64,000 nt of DNA. It comes from Crocinitomix sp. GTDB lineage: Bacteria; Bacteroidota; Bacteroidia; Flavobacteriales_D; Crocinitomicaceae. Positions 62,720 through 64,000 of this stretch are shown piece after piece. Positions within the stretch are counted from its first letter, which is position 1, and each line of letters begins with the position of its first letter. Location: assembly GCA_013138735.1 (NCBI GenBank), contig WTCE01000112.1:1-64000 (forward strand). The letters run 5' to 3'. A program made the translations under genes and the position numbers. Under the pieces are notes generated by a model. The model ran no database searches and was not told where the DNA came from. It saw only the letters and a program-made list of their open reading frames with translations.

Positions 62720-63543
62720 GCAATTTGTTGCAAAGGGCAATTACAGGAGCGATTTTCGTCGCTGTAATTGTTTGTGCAATTATTTTCAAAAGTTGGATCT
62801 TTCATTCTGTATTCGGTTTAATTGCATTAGTCGGATTAAATGAGTTCTATGGTCTTTTTAAAAAGTCAGGAAATTCGCCCCACGCAACGCTAGGCGTTAT
62901 TTTTGGATTTTTAATCTACACAAGTGGTATTGCACTGCTTTATGTACCTGAAAGTGCTCAAAAATACTTGATCGGGTTTTCATTTTTGGCTTTTACAGCC
63001 ATTGCGTTAGCTGAATTATATCGGAAAAAGAAAACGCCTTTTGAAAACATAGGCGTAACATTATTGGGTATTTTTTATGTTGTGCTGCCAATGCTTCTGC
63101 TGAACTTCATTATTGAGTTCAATCCCGAAACATTCGATATCACACTCTTTTGGCCTGTGTTAACTATTTTCATTCTAGTTTGGTGCAGCGATACTTTCGC
63201 TTATCTGGTTGGAAGAAAAATTGGAAAACATAAATTATTTGAGCGGATATCACCTAAGAAATCTTGGGAAGGTTTTTTTGGAGGAATGCTTTTTAGCATA
63301 ATTGGAGCAATCATAATTGCATATTTTACTGAGCAATCCTATTTTCAATATATTATTTACGGTCTTATAATTAGTGCCTTCGGTACCATTGGTGATTTAA
63401 TAGAATCAATGCTCAAACGAAGTTTAGGAATTAAAGATTCTGGGAATATACTGCCGGGTCATGGTGGAATCCTTGATAGATTTGATGCCGTGCTATTCGT
63501 AATTCCAATAATTTACTTTTTACATACATACATTTTCATATGA
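62716..63543 (+). CDS. cdsA: Phosphatidate cytidylyltransferase
   Basis: A 275-residue integral membrane enzyme with about seven helices that makes CDP-diacylglycerol from CTP and phosphatidate. The signature is at the C-terminal side: SDTFAYLVGRKIGKHKLFERISPKKSWEGFFGGM, then GDLIESMLKRSLGIKDSGNILPGHGGILDRFDA. It overlaps the DUF2007 gene and the psd gene by 4 bases each (ATGA). Confidence 0.96.
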   Translation: MSNLLQRAITGAIFVAVIVCAIIFKSWIFHSVFGLIALVGLNEFYGLFKKSGNSPHATLGVIFGFLIYTSGIALLYVPESAQKYLIGFSFLAFTAIALAELYRKKKTPFENIGVTLLGIFYVVLPMLLLNFIIEFNPETFDITLFWPVLTIFILVWCSDTFAYLVGRKIGKHKLFERISPKKSWEGFFGGMLFSIIGAIIIAYFTEQSYFQYIIYGLIISAFGTIGDLIESMLKRSLGIKDSGNILPGHGGILDRFDAVLFVIPIIYFLHTYIFI

Positions 63544-64000
63544 AAATTCATAAGGAAGGATATACAATTATTCTCGTTAGCCTTTTAATTGCAGCTGGTA
63601 TTTATACATTAAATCATCTGTTCCTTTGCCAATATCCTATTTTTTATTGGCTCGTAAATGCGTTCATAATTGTAATGCTTTATTTGGTAATCCAGTTCTT
63701 TCGCGTTCCAACTCGAACAAGTCCCACGGGAGATAATTTAATTATTTGTCCTGCAGATGGTAAAGTTGTTGTCATAGAGGAAGTGGAAGAAACAGAATAT
63801 TTCAAGGATAAACGCATCCAAATTTCAATTTTTATGTCGCCTTTAAATGTGCATGCCAATTGGAATCCAATAAGTGGGATTACAAAATATTATAAATATC
63901 ATCCTGGTAAATTTTTAGTAGCATGGCATCCTAAGTCATCCACAGAAAATGAGCGATCAACAGTAGTAACGCAGCATAAAAATGGACAAGAGGTATTATT
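63540..64000 (+). CDS. psd: Phosphatidylserine decarboxylase-related protein, 5' part
   Basis: Runs off the window end after about 153 codons, so it is missing from the ORF track. After a hydrophobic pair of N-terminal segments (IILVSLLIAAGIYTL, YWLVNAFIIVMLYLVIQFF) the domain starts RVPTRTSPTGDNLIICPADGKVVVIEEV ... ISIFMSPLNVHANWNPISGIT, the start of the Psd family of the short, archaeal-like type. It decarboxylates phosphatidylserine to phosphatidylethanolamine. The LGST processing site is beyond the window. It overlaps cdsA by 4 bases, so phospholipid synthesis genes are coupled. Confidence 0.92.
   Translation, partial: MKIHKEGYTIILVSLLIAAGIYTLNHLFLCQYPIFYWLVNAFIIVMLYLVIQFFRVPTRTSPTGDNLIICPADGKVVVIEEVEETEYFKDKRIQISIFMSPLNVHANWNPISGITKYYKYHPGKFLVAWHPKSSTENERSTVVTQHKNGQEVL

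Noticed and set aside
1-64000. CRISPR arrays, prophage, rRNA or tRNA genes, replication origin
   Set aside because: No regularly spaced repeats, phage structural genes, rRNA segments or cloverleaf sequences were found. recF alone, without dnaA or DnaA-box clusters, does not support an origin here.

Overview
The window is AT-rich chromosomal DNA from a Bacteroidota bacterium, most likely in the order Flavobacteriales (possibly near Crocinitomicaceae; this placement is inference). Support comes from type IX secretion (T9SS) C-terminal sorting-like tails, an S46 dipeptidyl peptidase, the L28-L33-DUF4295 ribosomal cluster, DUF4197 and DUF721 proteins, and many promoters of the Bacteroidota form TAnnTTTG. 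Most of the window is ordinary chromosome, with a few accessory or exported-protein patches. I see no phage, CRISPR array, rRNA or tRNA gene.

Layout. 1-115 is the 5' end of a group IIC intron sitting just behind a terminator. 0.2-3.1 kb holds a small lipoprotein, dciA-like/recF, an orphan restriction-like nuclease fold and an exported protein. 3.3-9.8 kb has guaB and a run of three periplasmic folding-factor genes (two parvulins around a degenerate SurA-like lipoprotein). 9.8-17.7 kb has a TPR-SpoIIE phosphatase, small SRPBCC, lipoprotein and AhpD-like genes, an aldo/keto reductase, and a large exported protein with a C-terminal Hint-like domain. 17.7-23.2 kb is a complete transition-metal ABC import operon (outer-membrane protein, DtxR/MntR repressor, TroA-like binding protein, ATPase, permease fused to a DtxR-like domain, second permease) behind a 20-bp palindromic operator.

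23.3-29.5 kb has ndk, a 650-bp non-coding stretch with a likely small RNA, a beta-barrel/monooxygenase/SAM-hydrolase group, phoH, purC and a TPR protein. 29.5-35.6 kb is rich in exported proteins: a transglutaminase-like operon ending in a T9SS cargo, a CAP protein and a GH114-like protein, with a UDG-family gene between. 35.8-40.1 kb has pheT, a lipoprotein and a glycosyltransferase. 40.1-44.1 kb is a tandem duplication of a two-gene exported cassette (a small HMA-fold-like protein coupled to a P-domain/T9SS protein), the most unusual item in the window.

44.3-50 kb is housekeeping (DUF4197, cinA, rpmB, rpmG, DUF4295, ftsY, rimO). A HigBA-type toxin-antitoxin pair follows, then exported and membrane proteins and a DPP11-like S46 peptidase. 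56-64 kb carries a thioredoxin-like gene, an ECF sigma factor with a small membrane partner, NUDIX/pyrE, birA, and the rsfS-ftsH-DUF2007-cdsA-psd run, cut by the window end.

Start codons were moved from the ORF track where an upstream TTG or unlikely N-terminus was used. Promoter calls rest on matches to TAnnTTTG read by eye.
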